This document shows positions 1 through 11,291 of a DNA stretch of 64,000 bases, piece by piece (position 1 is the stretch's first letter; each line of letters begins with the position of its first letter). A program made the position numbers and the translations under genes. Origin of the DNA: Streptomyces sp. CB02009 (lineage in GTDB: Bacteria; Actinomycetota; Actinomycetes; Streptomycetales; Streptomycetaceae). Location: contig NZ_LIVV01000001.1 in the NCBI RefSeq assembly GCF_001905825.1, positions 599,299 to 663,298 of the forward strand, given 5' to 3'. Under the pieces are notes generated by a model. It did no database searches, was not told the DNA's origin, and was given only the letters and a program-made list of their open reading frames with translations.

Positions 1-155
1 GCCGGGCCGAACAGGGTCCACAGCCGCTCGCGCGACCCCATCACCGCCGGATAGTCGAGCGCGGTGTCCGCCTCCCGGATCGGCCGCAGGTGTTGGCCGC
101 CGCCCGGCAGCGGTACCAGGACGGGGTGGACGAAGTCATCGGGAAGCCAGCTCAT
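1..155 (-). CDS. GNAT-like N-acetyltransferase, N-terminal fragment (cut by window edge)
   Basis: The first 51 codons of a leftward gene whose remainder lies before base 1. The ATG is read from bases 153-155. The translation begins MSWLPDDFVHPVLVPLP and continues with the segment LRPIREADTALDYPAVMGS. I recognise this as the N-terminal lead-in of a GNAT-type acetyltransferase subgroup common in Streptomyces. The acetyl-CoA binding core is outside the window, so the assignment rests on resemblance alone and the substrate cannot be inferred. The gene is divergent from the short ORF at 493. Confidence 0.6.
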   Translation of the reverse strand, partial: MSWLPDDFVHPVLVPLPGGGQHLRPIREADTALDYPAVMGSRERLWTLFGP

Positions 156-492
156 GCCGCCCGACCGTAGCAGCGCGCGGCCGTCCGTTCCCCTGGATAT
201 TCCGCCACAGCAGAGCCCTGACCTGCGGTCGCGCAGAACCCCGGGAACGTCGGTGGTCGGCGATTGCCGCGCGGCAGCCGCACCGGGACACAGGCCCGCC
301 CCGACCGACCACTTCGTGTCAGGGAGGCGAACCGAGGCGGCCGGTGGCCGTCAAGGTCCCGTCAGGGGTCGACGACAGGGCCGGGGAACCGGGGATAGCT
401 TCGGTGCCGTGCCGTGCCGTGCCGTGCCCTGCCGGATCGGGTCCGCAGGTCCGGCGCCCTCCACCCGTTCGAGATTCCTCAAGGAGCGCCCC
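156..492. other. Intergenic region with no supported gene; contains a GTGCC repeat
   Basis: This 337-base gap separates the leftward GNAT gene from the ORF at 493. ORFs crossing it on both strands have poor codon bias and look spurious. It holds five copies of GTGCC (404-428) and a GGGGATAGC element near 391-399. A similar GGGCATAGC lies near 29957, upstream of the related gene at 30027. That could be a shared promoter element, but the resemblance is short. Confidence 0.6.
404..428. repeat. Pentanucleotide tandem repeat (GTGCC)x5
   Basis: Five perfect head-to-tail GTGCC units, followed by one degenerate CTGCC, about 65 bases upstream of the ORF at 493. A five-base unit outside coding sequence can change copy number without a reading-frame constraint. 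Confidence 0.9.
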
Positions 493-708
493 ATGTGCCT
501 CTTCCAGTACGACGACGATTCCGAGCCCGAGGAACCCGACCCGGCCGGGCTCCTGTACGTCCCGTTCCGGCCGGGAACGCACGTGGAGCTGCTGACCGTC
601 GACCCGACGCTCACCGCCCGTGCCGTCACCGGGCCCCGGGCCTCCGCCGGGTCGCCGCGCACGGGTTTGGACGCCCGCGACGTCGGACAAGGGGCCCGGA
701 CTTTCTGA
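493..708 (+). CDS. Short SAV_915-like protein, probably truncated
   Basis: A 71-residue ORF with ATG at 493 and an AAGGAG site about 5 bases upstream. Residues 1-30 (FQYDDDSEPEEP, PAGLLYVPFRPGTHVELL) resemble the start of the 136-residue protein at 30027 (LYGDDPEPGEP, PAGRLCVPVRPGTRASV). I associate both with the Streptomyces SAV_915 family. Here the similarity fades after about 40 residues and the ORF ends early, without the family's C-terminal half. It is probably a truncated or decaying paralogue. Function unknown. Confidence 0.5.
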   Translation: MCLFQYDDDSEPEEPDPAGLLYVPFRPGTHVELLTVDPTLTARAVTGPRASAGSPRTGLDARDVGQGARTF

Positions 709-836
709 CGGTGCTGCTCATCGCGCCCCGCGGTGCGAAGGTCCCCGGACCGTCCGACCCGGACGCGGGTGGCACGGCCTGTCGCCCCCCGCGCGCTGCT
801 GGCAGACTGTCCGGCGATCTGCCGAAGGAGCCCCGC

Positions 837-1925
837 GTGTCGATGATCCACCGCCTGCGCAGCGCCGTCCGCCGTACGTACCGGCGCGCTGTCGACCTCA
901 GTCACCCGGCCAGGTCGCCGCTCGGCAGCACGGTGGTCAACTGCGTCGTCTACCGCGACGGAGTGCGGCAGGACGAGGTCCGGTCGGTGGAGGAGGCCCT
1001 GCGGCGCGTGCGCGCGTCGGGTGACGGGTTCGTGTGGATCGGTCTGCATGAACCGGAGGAGAAGGAGTTCACGGGGCTCGCCGAGCTGTTCGGGCTGCAC
1101 CCGCTCGCGGTCGAGGACGCCGTCCACGCCCACCAGCGGCCGAAGCTGGAGCAGTACGACGACGTGCTCTTCGCCGTCTTCAAGACGGTGTGCTACGTGG
1201 AGCACGAGGAGCTCACCGCGTCGAGCGAGGTGGTGGACACGGGCGAGCTGATGGCCTTCACCGGACGCGACTTCGTCATCACGATCCGGCATGGAGGGCA
1301 CGGTTCGCTGGGCCCGCTCCGTGAGGCCCTGGAGTCGGAGCCGGAGCAGCTGGCCAAGGGGCCCTCCGCGGTGCTGCACGCGATCGCGGACCATGTCGTC
1401 GACGACTACCTCGCCGTCGCCGAGGCCGTGCAGGACGATCTGGACGCGATCGAGACCGCGGTCTTCTCCGAGCAGGGCCACCGGAAGGACATCGGACGGA
1501 TCTACCAGCTGAAGCGTGAGCTCCTCGAACTCAAGCGGGCCGTCGCGCCGCTGGGCCGCCCGCTCCAGCGCCTCACGGTCGACCCGCTGCCGATGGTCGC
1601 GCCGGAGATACGCGCCTACTTCCGTGACGTGACCGATCACCTGGCGCGGGTCACCGAGCAGGTCGCCTCGTACGAGACGCTCCTCGACTCGATCCTCCAG
1701 GCGCACCTCGCGCAGGTGACCGTCGCGCAGAACGAGGACATGCGCAAGATCACCGCCTGGGCCGCGATCATCGCGGTCCCGACCATGGTCTGCGGCGTCT
1801 ACGGCATGAACTTCGACACCATGCCCGAGCTGCGCTGGACCTACGGCTACCCCGTGGTCCTCGGCGTCATGGCCGTCGCCTGCTTCGTCATCCACCGCGG
1901 CTTCCGCCGCAACGGCTGGCTCTGA
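837..1925 (+). CDS. corA: CorA-family magnesium/cobalt transporter
   Basis: Encodes 362 residues. A long soluble, mostly helical N-terminal domain (to about residue 300) is followed by two C-terminal membrane segments. The diagnostic motif YGMNFDTMPEL lies at about residues 321-331, after the first segment, and the short tail ends RGFRRNGWL. CorA proteins form pentameric channels for Mg2+ (also Co2+/Ni2+) in the plasma membrane. The GTG at 837 is preferred because GAAGGAG ends 7 bases upstream; an in-frame ATG at 843 is an alternative. No Mg-sensing leader was recognised upstream. Confidence 0.93.
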   Translation: MSMIHRLRSAVRRTYRRAVDLSHPARSPLGSTVVNCVVYRDGVRQDEVRSVEEALRRVRASGDGFVWIGLHEPEEKEFTGLAELFGLHPLAVEDAVHAHQRPKLEQYDDVLFAVFKTVCYVEHEELTASSEVVDTGELMAFTGRDFVITIRHGGHGSLGPLREALESEPEQLAKGPSAVLHAIADHVVDDYLAVAEAVQDDLDAIETAVFSEQGHRKDIGRIYQLKRELLELKRAVAPLGRPLQRLTVDPLPMVAPEIRAYFRDVTDHLARVTEQVASYETLLDSILQAHLAQVTVAQNEDMRKITAWAAIIAVPTMVCGVYGMNFDTMPELRWTYGYPVVLGVMAVACFVIHRGFRRNGWL

Positions 1926-1975
1926 CCTCCCTCTTGCGTGCCGCCCGGCCGCGTTCGCGGACCGCTGACACCCCC

Positions 1976-2021
1976 ACTACTCGGTGATACCGTGTAGTGG
2001 TACTCGGTGCTACGCAGTACC
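1976..2021. promoter_or_regulatory. Two adjacent 23-bp inverted repeats, candidate PadR operators
   Basis: Two abutting imperfect palindromes lie just upstream of the PadR gene. Unit 1 (1976-1998) has arms ACTAC and GTAGT. Unit 2 (1999-2021) has arms GGTACT and AGTACC. Both contain TACTCGGTG followed by N and TAC, so they are also direct copies of each other. Their position 24 bases before the start codon fits PadR autoregulation. Confidence 0.65.
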
Positions 2022-2044
2022 GGGTGAGGGTGAGGAGGGGCGCG

Positions 2045-2371
2045 ATGGATGACCTGACGGAGATGCTGAAGGGCACGCTCGAAGGGTGCGTGCTCGAGAT
2101 CATCGGCAGCGAGGAGACCTACGGGTACGCCGTCACCCGCCGGTTGAACGAGCTCGGCTTCGCCGACGTCGTCGAGGGAACGGTGTACACGATCCTGCTG
2201 CGGCTGGAGCGGAACGGACTCGTCCAGGTGACGAAGCGACCGTCCGAGGTCGGTCCGCCGCGCAAGTTCTACGCACTCAACGAAGCCGGTCGCGAGGAGC
2301 TCGCGAGGTTCTGGGCGAAATGGCAGTACGTCTCATCACGCATCGACAGGCTCAAGGAGGGCGGGAGATGA
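2045..2371 (+). CDS. PadR-family transcriptional regulator
   Basis: Encodes 108 residues, a typical short PadR protein: a winged helix-turn-helix plus a C-terminal helix. Family landmarks are the opening LKGTLEGCVLEIIG, the wing region VEGTVYTILLRLERNGLV and the segment GPPRKFYALNEAGREEL. The ATG at 2045 follows a GAGGAGGGG site. The stop overlaps the next ATG (ATGA at 2368-2371), so the downstream DUF1048 reading frame is translationally coupled. PadR-DUF1048 pairs are common in actinobacteria and Firmicutes. Tandem 23-bp palindromes upstream suggest self-repression. Confidence 0.9.
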   Translation: MDDLTEMLKGTLEGCVLEIIGSEETYGYAVTRRLNELGFADVVEGTVYTILLRLERNGLVQVTKRPSEVGPPRKFYALNEAGREELARFWAKWQYVSSRIDRLKEGGR

Positions 2372-2855
2372 ACTTCTGGGAGACCGTCACGGGCAGTGAT
2401 CTCACCAGGGAATGGAAGGCCTTCGAAGCCCGGGCCGAGGTCCTGCCGGCCGACCACCGGGCGGCGTGGGAACAGATCAAGTGCCACCTCTTCCCCCACG
2501 GGGACTTCACCGGCCGCAACCTGCTGCCGATCCTCGACGCCGCCCTCGGGCTGCTCGAACAGACGGCCGCGGACGGGCAGAGCCTCCACGAGGCCCTCGG
2601 CGACGACATCCCGGGCTTCTGCGCGGCGCTGGCCGGTGGAGCGGGGGCCCCGGTCCGGTCGACCGACCCGACGGGCCCCTGCTCCCCGGGATCGTCGACT
2701 TCTTCGAGGAGGGTGCCGCCTCGGGCAGGGGAGTCCTGGAACTCATCGGCACCGACGTCGCCGCGTTCTGCGACGACCTGGTCAAGGACTCACGCACCTA
2801 CGCGGACGTCTACCAGGAGTCCCTCGGTGGGGGAACCGGCGCGGCCAAGAAGTAG
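2368..2855 (+). pseudogene. Fused remnants of two DUF1048 genes
   Basis: From the ATG at 2368 the frame reads as a DUF1048 protein (MNFWETVTGSDLTREWKAF to about GFCAALAGG, near 2635). It then turns into non-DUF1048 sequence and would only stop near 3048. In another frame, from about 2650 to 2855, a second DUF1048 C-terminus appears (DGPLLPGIVDFFEEG, VLELIGTDVAAFCDDLVKD, ending GTGAAKK). From memory, Streptomyces PadR loci often carry two consecutive DUF1048 genes. The simplest reading is a deletion that removed the end of the first and the start of the second. A single gene with a frameshift is the alternative. Confidence 0.65.
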
Positions 2856-3142
2856 TGCTCGCCGCCCCGCCCCCCTGCCTTGCCCGCCCCGCCCCGCCCC
2901 GCGCGGGGCAGGGCCGGGCGGCCAGGGCGGCTCAGGGGGCGAGCGGCGAGTTCCTTGCGGCGCTCGGCCTCCTTGCGGTTCTGCTCCTCCAGCTCCAGCT
3001 CCAGCTCCTTCGCCACGTCCCGCTTGTGGGCCTCACGTGCGCCGTTGACGATGAACTCCCGCCAGTCCGCCGCCTCGCCGACCAGCGCCTTCAGCGCCGC
3101 GGCCCGCACCTCGGTTCGCGCGCGGCGCCGCCGCTGGGCCAC
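2810..3142 (-). CDS. Possible small charged coiled-coil protein, unassigned
   Basis: A leftward frame downstream of xdhC. Its middle looks protein-like: VRAAALKALVGEAADW, REFIVNGAREAHKRD, VAKELELELEEQNRKEAE. The sequence is rich in charged residues with a likely helical coiled coil. The C-terminal 40 residues are low-complexity Pro/Gly/Arg over a GC-rich repeat, and the end overlaps the DUF1048 remnant on the opposite strand. A GTG at 3142 or 3109 could start it; neither has a convincing ribosome site. It may be real, or the tail of a decayed gene. No family recognised. Confidence 0.3.
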   Translation of the reverse strand: MAQRRRRARTEVRAAALKALVGEAADWREFIVNGAREAHKRDVAKELELELEEQNRKEAERRKELAARPLSRPGRPALPRAGRGGAGKAGGRGGEHYFLAAPVPPPRDSW

Positions 3143-3210
3143 CCCTGGGGCGTCGGGCGGCAGGCGTCGGGCGTCGAGGAGACGAGAGGTCCGACCCACC
3201 TGGAGAGCCG

Positions 3211-4015
3211 TCAGGCGGAGGCGACGCTCCGCAGGAGGTCGGCCGCGACGCTCAAGGCGATCGTGGCGGGTTCCTTGCCGGTGATCTCGGCGATGCCGAT
3301 CGGGGAGGTGATCCGGTCGATGGTCTCCTCGTCGTGGCCGCCCTCGGTGGCCAGCCGTCGACGGAACCGCGTCCATTTGGCGGCCGAGCCGATCAGCCCG
3401 ATCGAGCCGAGACCGGTGGTGCGCAACGCGGCGTCGCACAGCGCGGCGTCCTCGGCGTGATCATGGGTCATGATCAGGACGTGGGTGCCGGCCGGCAGCT
3501 CCGCGAGCGTCTCCTCGGGCAGCAGCGGTCTGTGGTGCACGTGGATCTGCGCCACCGCGTCCGCGAGCACACCGAGCCGGCCGTCCGTGAGCATGTCGGC
3601 GCGGCTGTCGGTGAGATGCAGGTCGAGGTCGTGGCGGGCCAGGATGCGTGCCAGCTCGAGGCCGACGTGCCCGACCCCGAAGACCGCTACGGCCCGCACC
3701 ACCGGGAGCGGTTCGAGCAGGACGGTGACCGCCCCGCCGCAGCACTGCACGCCGTGCGGCCCCGTGACCTTGTCGTTGAGGGCGAACTCCTTCAGTTCCG
3801 GCTCGGGATCGGGCGTGCCGATCAGCTCGCGGGCCCGGTCGATCGCGACGGCCTCGATGTTGCCGCCGCCGATGGAGCCCCAGGCCTCCGTCCGTCCCAC
3901 GACGAGTTTGGCGCCGGCCCGGCGGGGCGCGTGGCCGCGCACGGTCGCGACGGTCACGAGCACGCCGGGTTCCCGGCGGGCCCGCAACCGCGCGACCGCG
4001 GTGACCCAGGTCATG

Positions 4016-4023
<8 letters not shown>
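3211..4023 (-). CDS. xdhC: XdhC, xanthine dehydrogenase accessory protein
   Basis: Encodes 270 residues. XdhC/CoxI proteins bind and protect molybdenum cofactor and help its sulfuration before insertion into xanthine dehydrogenase. The N-terminal XdhC/CoxI domain has GSIGGGNIEA (about 49-58) and the cysteine motif QCCGG (93-97). The C-terminal domain starts with a Rossmann motif VFGVGHVGLELA (114-125). The ATG at 4023 overlaps the xdhB stop by 8 bases, so it is the last gene of the xdhA-xdhB-xdhC operon. An in-frame ATG at 4014 is a possible alternative start. Confidence 0.93.
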
Positions 4024-7974
<3,951 letters not shown>

Positions 7975-8120
7975 GTCGCCATCTCAGGAGCTTTCTCTCT
8001 CGGTGGCGCGGCTCACTGACCCGGAGCGCGCCACGCAGGGCACGCGACGGCGCGGCCCGGGGCGGTGACAGACATGCGAAGGTGCCGGGGCCGCGATCGG
8101 GCACGCCGGAAGAGGGCTGT

Positions 8121-8198
8121 TCAGCAGCCGTGTGCTATGAGACCCGGAGCCCAGGCGGTCTGGTGGGGGAGGCGGGACAGCTCGGAGATGATCGACAT
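8121..8198 (-). CDS. 25-residue leader-type peptide upstream of xdhA
   Basis: A short ORF on the xdh strand reading MSIISELSRLPHQTAWAP then GLIAHGC. The ATG at 8198 is preceded by a near-perfect Shine-Dalgarno, GGAAGGAGG, with 9 bases of spacing, stronger than the site before xdhA. It starts about 40 bases after the predicted transcription start and ends about 147 bases before xdhA. It could be a regulatory leader peptide, a small functional peptide or a peptide precursor. No family recognised. The initiation signals are clear; the function is not. Confidence 0.55.
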   Translation of the reverse strand: MSIISELSRLPHQTAWAPGLIAHGC

Positions 8199-8244
8199 CC
8201 GACGTCGCCTCCTTCCAGTTCTCGCGGGACAGCCGGTGCGCCCG

Positions 8245-8273
8245 AACCTACGATGACGAAGTTCCCCGGTCAA
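8245..8273 (-). promoter_or_regulatory. Predicted sigma-70-type promoter of the xdh operon
   Basis: On the minus strand, -35 TTGACC (8268-8273) and -10 TAGGTT (8245-8250) are separated by exactly 17 bases. Transcription would start near 8238, giving a 5' leader of about 265 nt before xdhA that carries the 25-codon ORF. Confidence 0.7.
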
Positions 8274-8491
8274 GCCCTTGCCCGCCACCCGTCGAGGGCA
8301 CCGTGGACCGCGGTGCGTGCGAGGCGGAGCGGCCCGGTCCGCGGAAGTCCGGGCCGCCCGGGGAACGCCGACGGTCAGAAAGAGGTCCAGGTGAAGGCGA
8401 CCTGGTCGCCGTTCCTTATCTGCGACGACGCCGAAGGAGCCGGCCCTGCCGATGACGACTCCCGACGAGCTCGGCACGGACTGACGGCAGA
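8274..8491. other. Unassigned DNA between the hbd terminator and the xdh promoter
   Basis: No convincing gene. A leftward frame ending at 8375 has a protein-like tail (SSQIRNGDQVAFTWTSF) but no start codon or upstream domain, so it may be a relic of a small gene. Other ORFs here have poor codon bias. Confidence 0.4.
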
Positions 8492-8521
8492 AGGGCGGGA
8501 AGCCTCCACGCTTCCCGCCCT
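8492..8521 (-). terminator. Rho-independent-type hairpin after the hydroxyacyl-CoA dehydrogenase gene
   Basis: Perfect 12-bp stem AGGGCGGGAAGC / GCTTCCCGCCCT with a 6-base loop, 55 bases past the stop of the leftward gene ending at 8577. There is no T-tract, as is usual in Streptomyces. Confidence 0.75.
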
Positions 8522-8576
8522 CCCGCGCGCACGGCGCCGGTCCCTCACCCGGCGCCTCCCGCGCCGCCCGGACCCC

Positions 8577-9596
8577 TCAGCCCGGGCTACCGGGCCTCTC
8601 CTCCCGGTCGTACGTGTGGAACCCCCGCCCCGTCTTGCGGCCGAGCAGGCCGGCCTCCACCATGCGCAGGAGCAGCGGCGGCGGGGCGTACAGGGGTTCC
8701 TTGAACTCCTCGTAGAGGGACTCGGCGATGGCGGAGACGGTGTCGAGGCCGATCAGGTCGGCGAGCCGCAGCGGACCCATCGGGTGGGCACAGCCCCGTT
8801 CCATTCCGCGGTCGACGTCCGCGGCGGCGGCGAAGCCGGACTCGGTCATGCGGATCGCGGAGAGCAGGTAGGGGACGAGCAGGGCGTTGACGACGAAGCC
8901 GGCCCGGTCCCCGGAGTGGATGACGGTCTTTCCGAGGACGCCGGTGGCGAAGTCGGTCACGAGCGACGTGACGTCCGCCGAGGTGTGCAGGGTGGTGACG
9001 ACCTCCACGAGCGGCAGCACCGGAACGGGGTTGAAGAAGTGGAGCCCGACGACCCGGTCGGCGCGGCCGGTGGCCATGCCCAGCCGCATCACGGGGAGGG
9101 AGGAGGTGTTCGTCGCCAGGACGGCCGCCGGATCGGCGACGACCTTGTCGAGGGCGGCGAACACCGCCGTCTTGGCGTCGGTGTCCTCGGTCACGGCCTC
9201 GACGACCAGCTGCCGGTCGGCGAGATCGGCGATTTCCGCGGTGACGGTGACCCGTGCGAGGGCGGACTCGGCCGAGGGGCGGTCGAGCTTGCCACGCCGC
9301 ACGGCGTGTTCGAGGGAGGCGGCGATCCGCTCCCGGGCCTTCGCCGCCGCCGGGCGGCTCGCCTCGCAGAGCACGGTGTCGAGTCCCGCCCGCGCGCTCA
9401 CCTCGGCGATACCGGCGCCCATCAGGCCGCCGCCGACGACCCCGACCCGGCGGATGCCGGCGGCGCTCACGCCCGCGGTGCCGATGCCCGAGGCCTGCCG
9501 GTCCGAGGCGCCGGCGCCGACGGCGTCGTTCCCGATGCTCATGCCCGCGGCGCCGTTCCCGGCGCTCACGTCCGGGGTGCCGTGCCCGGCGCTCAT
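8577..9596 (-). CDS. 3-hydroxyacyl-CoA (3-hydroxybutyryl-CoA) dehydrogenase
   Basis: Up to 339 residues. It oxidises 3-hydroxyacyl-CoA with NAD(P) in fatty-acid or butyrate metabolism. The Rossmann motif GGGLMGAGIAE is at residues 55-65, followed by the conserved LATNTSSLPV, GLHFFNPVPVLPLVEVV and a C-terminal helical domain with GFVVNALLVPYL and MGPLRLADLIGLDT. The ATG at 9596 overlaps the aceB stop (ATGA), so the gene is coupled to aceB. The first about 47 residues are a Gly/Ala repeat not normal for the family; GTG or ATG codons inside it could be the real start. Confidence 0.9.
   Translation of the reverse strand: MSAGHGTPDVSAGNGAAGMSIGNDAVGAGASDRQASGIGTAGVSAAGIRRVGVVGGGLMGAGIAEVSARAGLDTVLCEASRPAAAKARERIAASLEHAVRRGKLDRPSAESALARVTVTAEIADLADRQLVVEAVTEDTDAKTAVFAALDKVVADPAAVLATNTSSLPVMRLGMATGRADRVVGLHFFNPVPVLPLVEVVTTLHTSADVTSLVTDFATGVLGKTVIHSGDRAGFVVNALLVPYLLSAIRMTESGFAAAADVDRGMERGCAHPMGPLRLADLIGLDTVSAIAESLYEEFKEPLYAPPPLLLRMVEAGLLGRKTGRGFHTYDREERPGSPG
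9516..9596 (-). repeat. Three 27-bp tandem repeats, each opening with a start codon
   Basis: Three consecutive 27-base units encode MSAGHGTPD, VSAGNGAAG and MSIGNDAVG at the start of the hydroxyacyl-CoA dehydrogenase gene. Each unit begins with ATG or GTG in the same frame. Confidence 0.85.
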
Positions 9597-11191
9597 GCCC
9601 GCCGCTCCGTGGCCGTGGTGCGCACGAGGTGGCGGGTGTACGCCTCCGGGGTGAAGAACTGCGGCAGCTCCGCCGCGAGCGCGGTCCTCTCGAACAGCTC
9701 GCGGACCTCGTCGAGCGCGGCCCACGGGTACTCCGCGCCGAGCCCGGCCAGCTCCTCGTCGAGCACCAGGAGCACGGATTCCCGGTCGATCACCCGGTGG
9801 CGCAGCCACTGCCAGATCTGGACGCGGGCGATCTCGGCCGTGGCCGCGTCCTCCATCAGCCCGCCGAGGGCGACGGCTCCCTGCCCGCGCAGCCACGCGT
9901 CGAAGTACCGCAGGGAGACCGCGATGTTGGTCCGCACGCCCTCCTCCGTCGGCGGACCGCTGATCCGGCGCACGGAGAGCAGGTCCGCAGCCGTGGTCTC
10001 CACGTCGTCCCGGGTCCGGCCGAGCTGCTCGGGCCGGTCGCCGAGTACGTCGTCGAAGGCCGCCCGGCAGACCGGGACGAGCCCCGGGTGCGCGACCCAG
10101 GAGCCGTCGAAGCCGTCCTCGGCCTCCCGCTCCTTGTCGAGCCGCACCGTGGCCAGGGCCGCCTCGTGGGCGGACGGGTCCCGGCTGGGCACCTGGGCGG
10201 CCATGCCGCCGATGGCGTGGGCGCCGCGCCGGTGGCAGGTGCGGACCAGGAGATCGGTGTAGGCGCGCAGGAACGGGGCGGTCATGGTGACCTTCGCCCG
10301 GTCGGGGAGCAGGAAGTCGGTCCGGTGGCCGAAGGTCTTGATCAGGCTGAACAGGTAGTCCCAGCGCCCGGCGTTGAGACCCGCGCTGTGCTCGCGGAGC
10401 TCGTGGAGGATCTCCTCCATCTGGAAGGCCGCGGTGATCGTCTCGATCAGGACGGTGGCGCGGACGGTGCCCCGGGGGATGCCGAGGAGTTCCTGGGCGA
10501 GGACGAACACGTCGTTCCAGAGCCGGGCCTCGTAGTGGTTCTCCAGCTTGGGGAGGTAGAAGTACGGGCCGTGTCCGGCGTCGATCTGCCGCTGCGCGCA
10601 GTGGAAGAAGTACAGGCCGAAGTCGACGAGCGACGCGGGGACGGGACGGCCGTCGAGCTCCAGGTGCTCCTCGTCGAGGTGCCAGCCGCGCGGCCGGACC
10701 ATGATCGTGGCGAGGTCGTCCCCGAGGCGGTACTCCTTGCCCTCGGGCGTGGTGAAGTCGAGGCGCCGCTCGATCGCGTCGAGCAGGACCAGCTGCCCGC
10801 CGACGATGTTGTCCCAGGTGGGCGCGGTGGCGTCCTCGAAGTCCGCCATCCACACGCGGGCCCCGGAGTTGAGCGCGTTCACCGCCGTCCGGCGCTCGGG
10901 CGGGCCGGTGATCTCGACCCTGCGGTCGGTCAGGCCGGGGGCCGGCGGGGCGACCCGCCAGGTGCGGTCGGCGCGGACGGACGCGGTGGCGACCGGGAAG
11001 TCGAGCGGCGATCCGGTGGCGAGCCGGACGGCCTGCCGTCGCCGCTCCTTCAGGAGCCACTGGCGGCGCTCGCCGAAGGCGGCGGCGAGCCTGCCGACGA
11101 AGTCCAGGGCTGCGGGTGTGAGGATCTCTTCGTGGCGGTCGCGGGGGGCGGCCAGGACACGGACGGGACGGGTCGGGGCGGTGGTGGTCAT
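9593..11191 (-). CDS. aceB: Malate synthase A
   Basis: Encodes 532 residues, the usual size of the A-type enzyme. It condenses glyoxylate with acetyl-CoA to malate, the second step of the glyoxylate shunt. Landmarks include GARVWMADFEDATAPTWDN, TIMVRPRGWHLDEEH, ENHYEARLWNDVF, ATVLIETITAAFQMEEI and GLNAGRWDYLFSLIK. The ATG at 11191 is preceded by AGGAGAG. It lies 100 bases downstream of aceA on the same strand, with a strong hairpin between them, and overlaps the following dehydrogenase gene by 4 bases. Confidence 0.95.
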   Translation of the reverse strand: MTTTAPTRPVRVLAAPRDRHEEILTPAALDFVGRLAAAFGERRQWLLKERRRQAVRLATGSPLDFPVATASVRADRTWRVAPPAPGLTDRRVEITGPPERRTAVNALNSGARVWMADFEDATAPTWDNIVGGQLVLLDAIERRLDFTTPEGKEYRLGDDLATIMVRPRGWHLDEEHLELDGRPVPASLVDFGLYFFHCAQRQIDAGHGPYFYLPKLENHYEARLWNDVFVLAQELLGIPRGTVRATVLIETITAAFQMEEILHELREHSAGLNAGRWDYLFSLIKTFGHRTDFLLPDRAKVTMTAPFLRAYTDLLVRTCHRRGAHAIGGMAAQVPSRDPSAHEAALATVRLDKEREAEDGFDGSWVAHPGLVPVCRAAFDDVLGDRPEQLGRTRDDVETTAADLLSVRRISGPPTEEGVRTNIAVSLRYFDAWLRGQGAVALGGLMEDAATAEIARVQIWQWLRHRVIDRESVLLVLDEELAGLGAEYPWAALDEVRELFERTALAAELPQFFTPEAYTRHLVRTTATERRA

Positions 11192-11214
11192 CGGACTCTC
11201 CTGGACTGCGAGGG

Positions 11215-11254
11215 GGAACGGGGGCGGGCGGGGACGGCCGCCCGCCCCCGTTCC
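11215..11254 (-). terminator. Strong hairpin between aceA and aceB
   Basis: A perfect 17-bp inverted repeat (arms 11215-11231 and 11238-11254, beginning GGAACGGGGGCGG) with a 6-base loop. It lies after the aceA stop and just before aceB. It could terminate aceA transcription, or attenuate or stabilise the mRNA. Confidence 0.75.
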
Positions 11255-11291
11255 TCCGGACGCGCGGGCCGGTCGGGCGCCGACGGGCGGG

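Noticed and set aside
7975..8120. Purine riboswitch upstream of xdhA
   Set aside because: No purine-aptamer-like three-way junction or conserved core could be seen. A small-ORF leader explains the region better.
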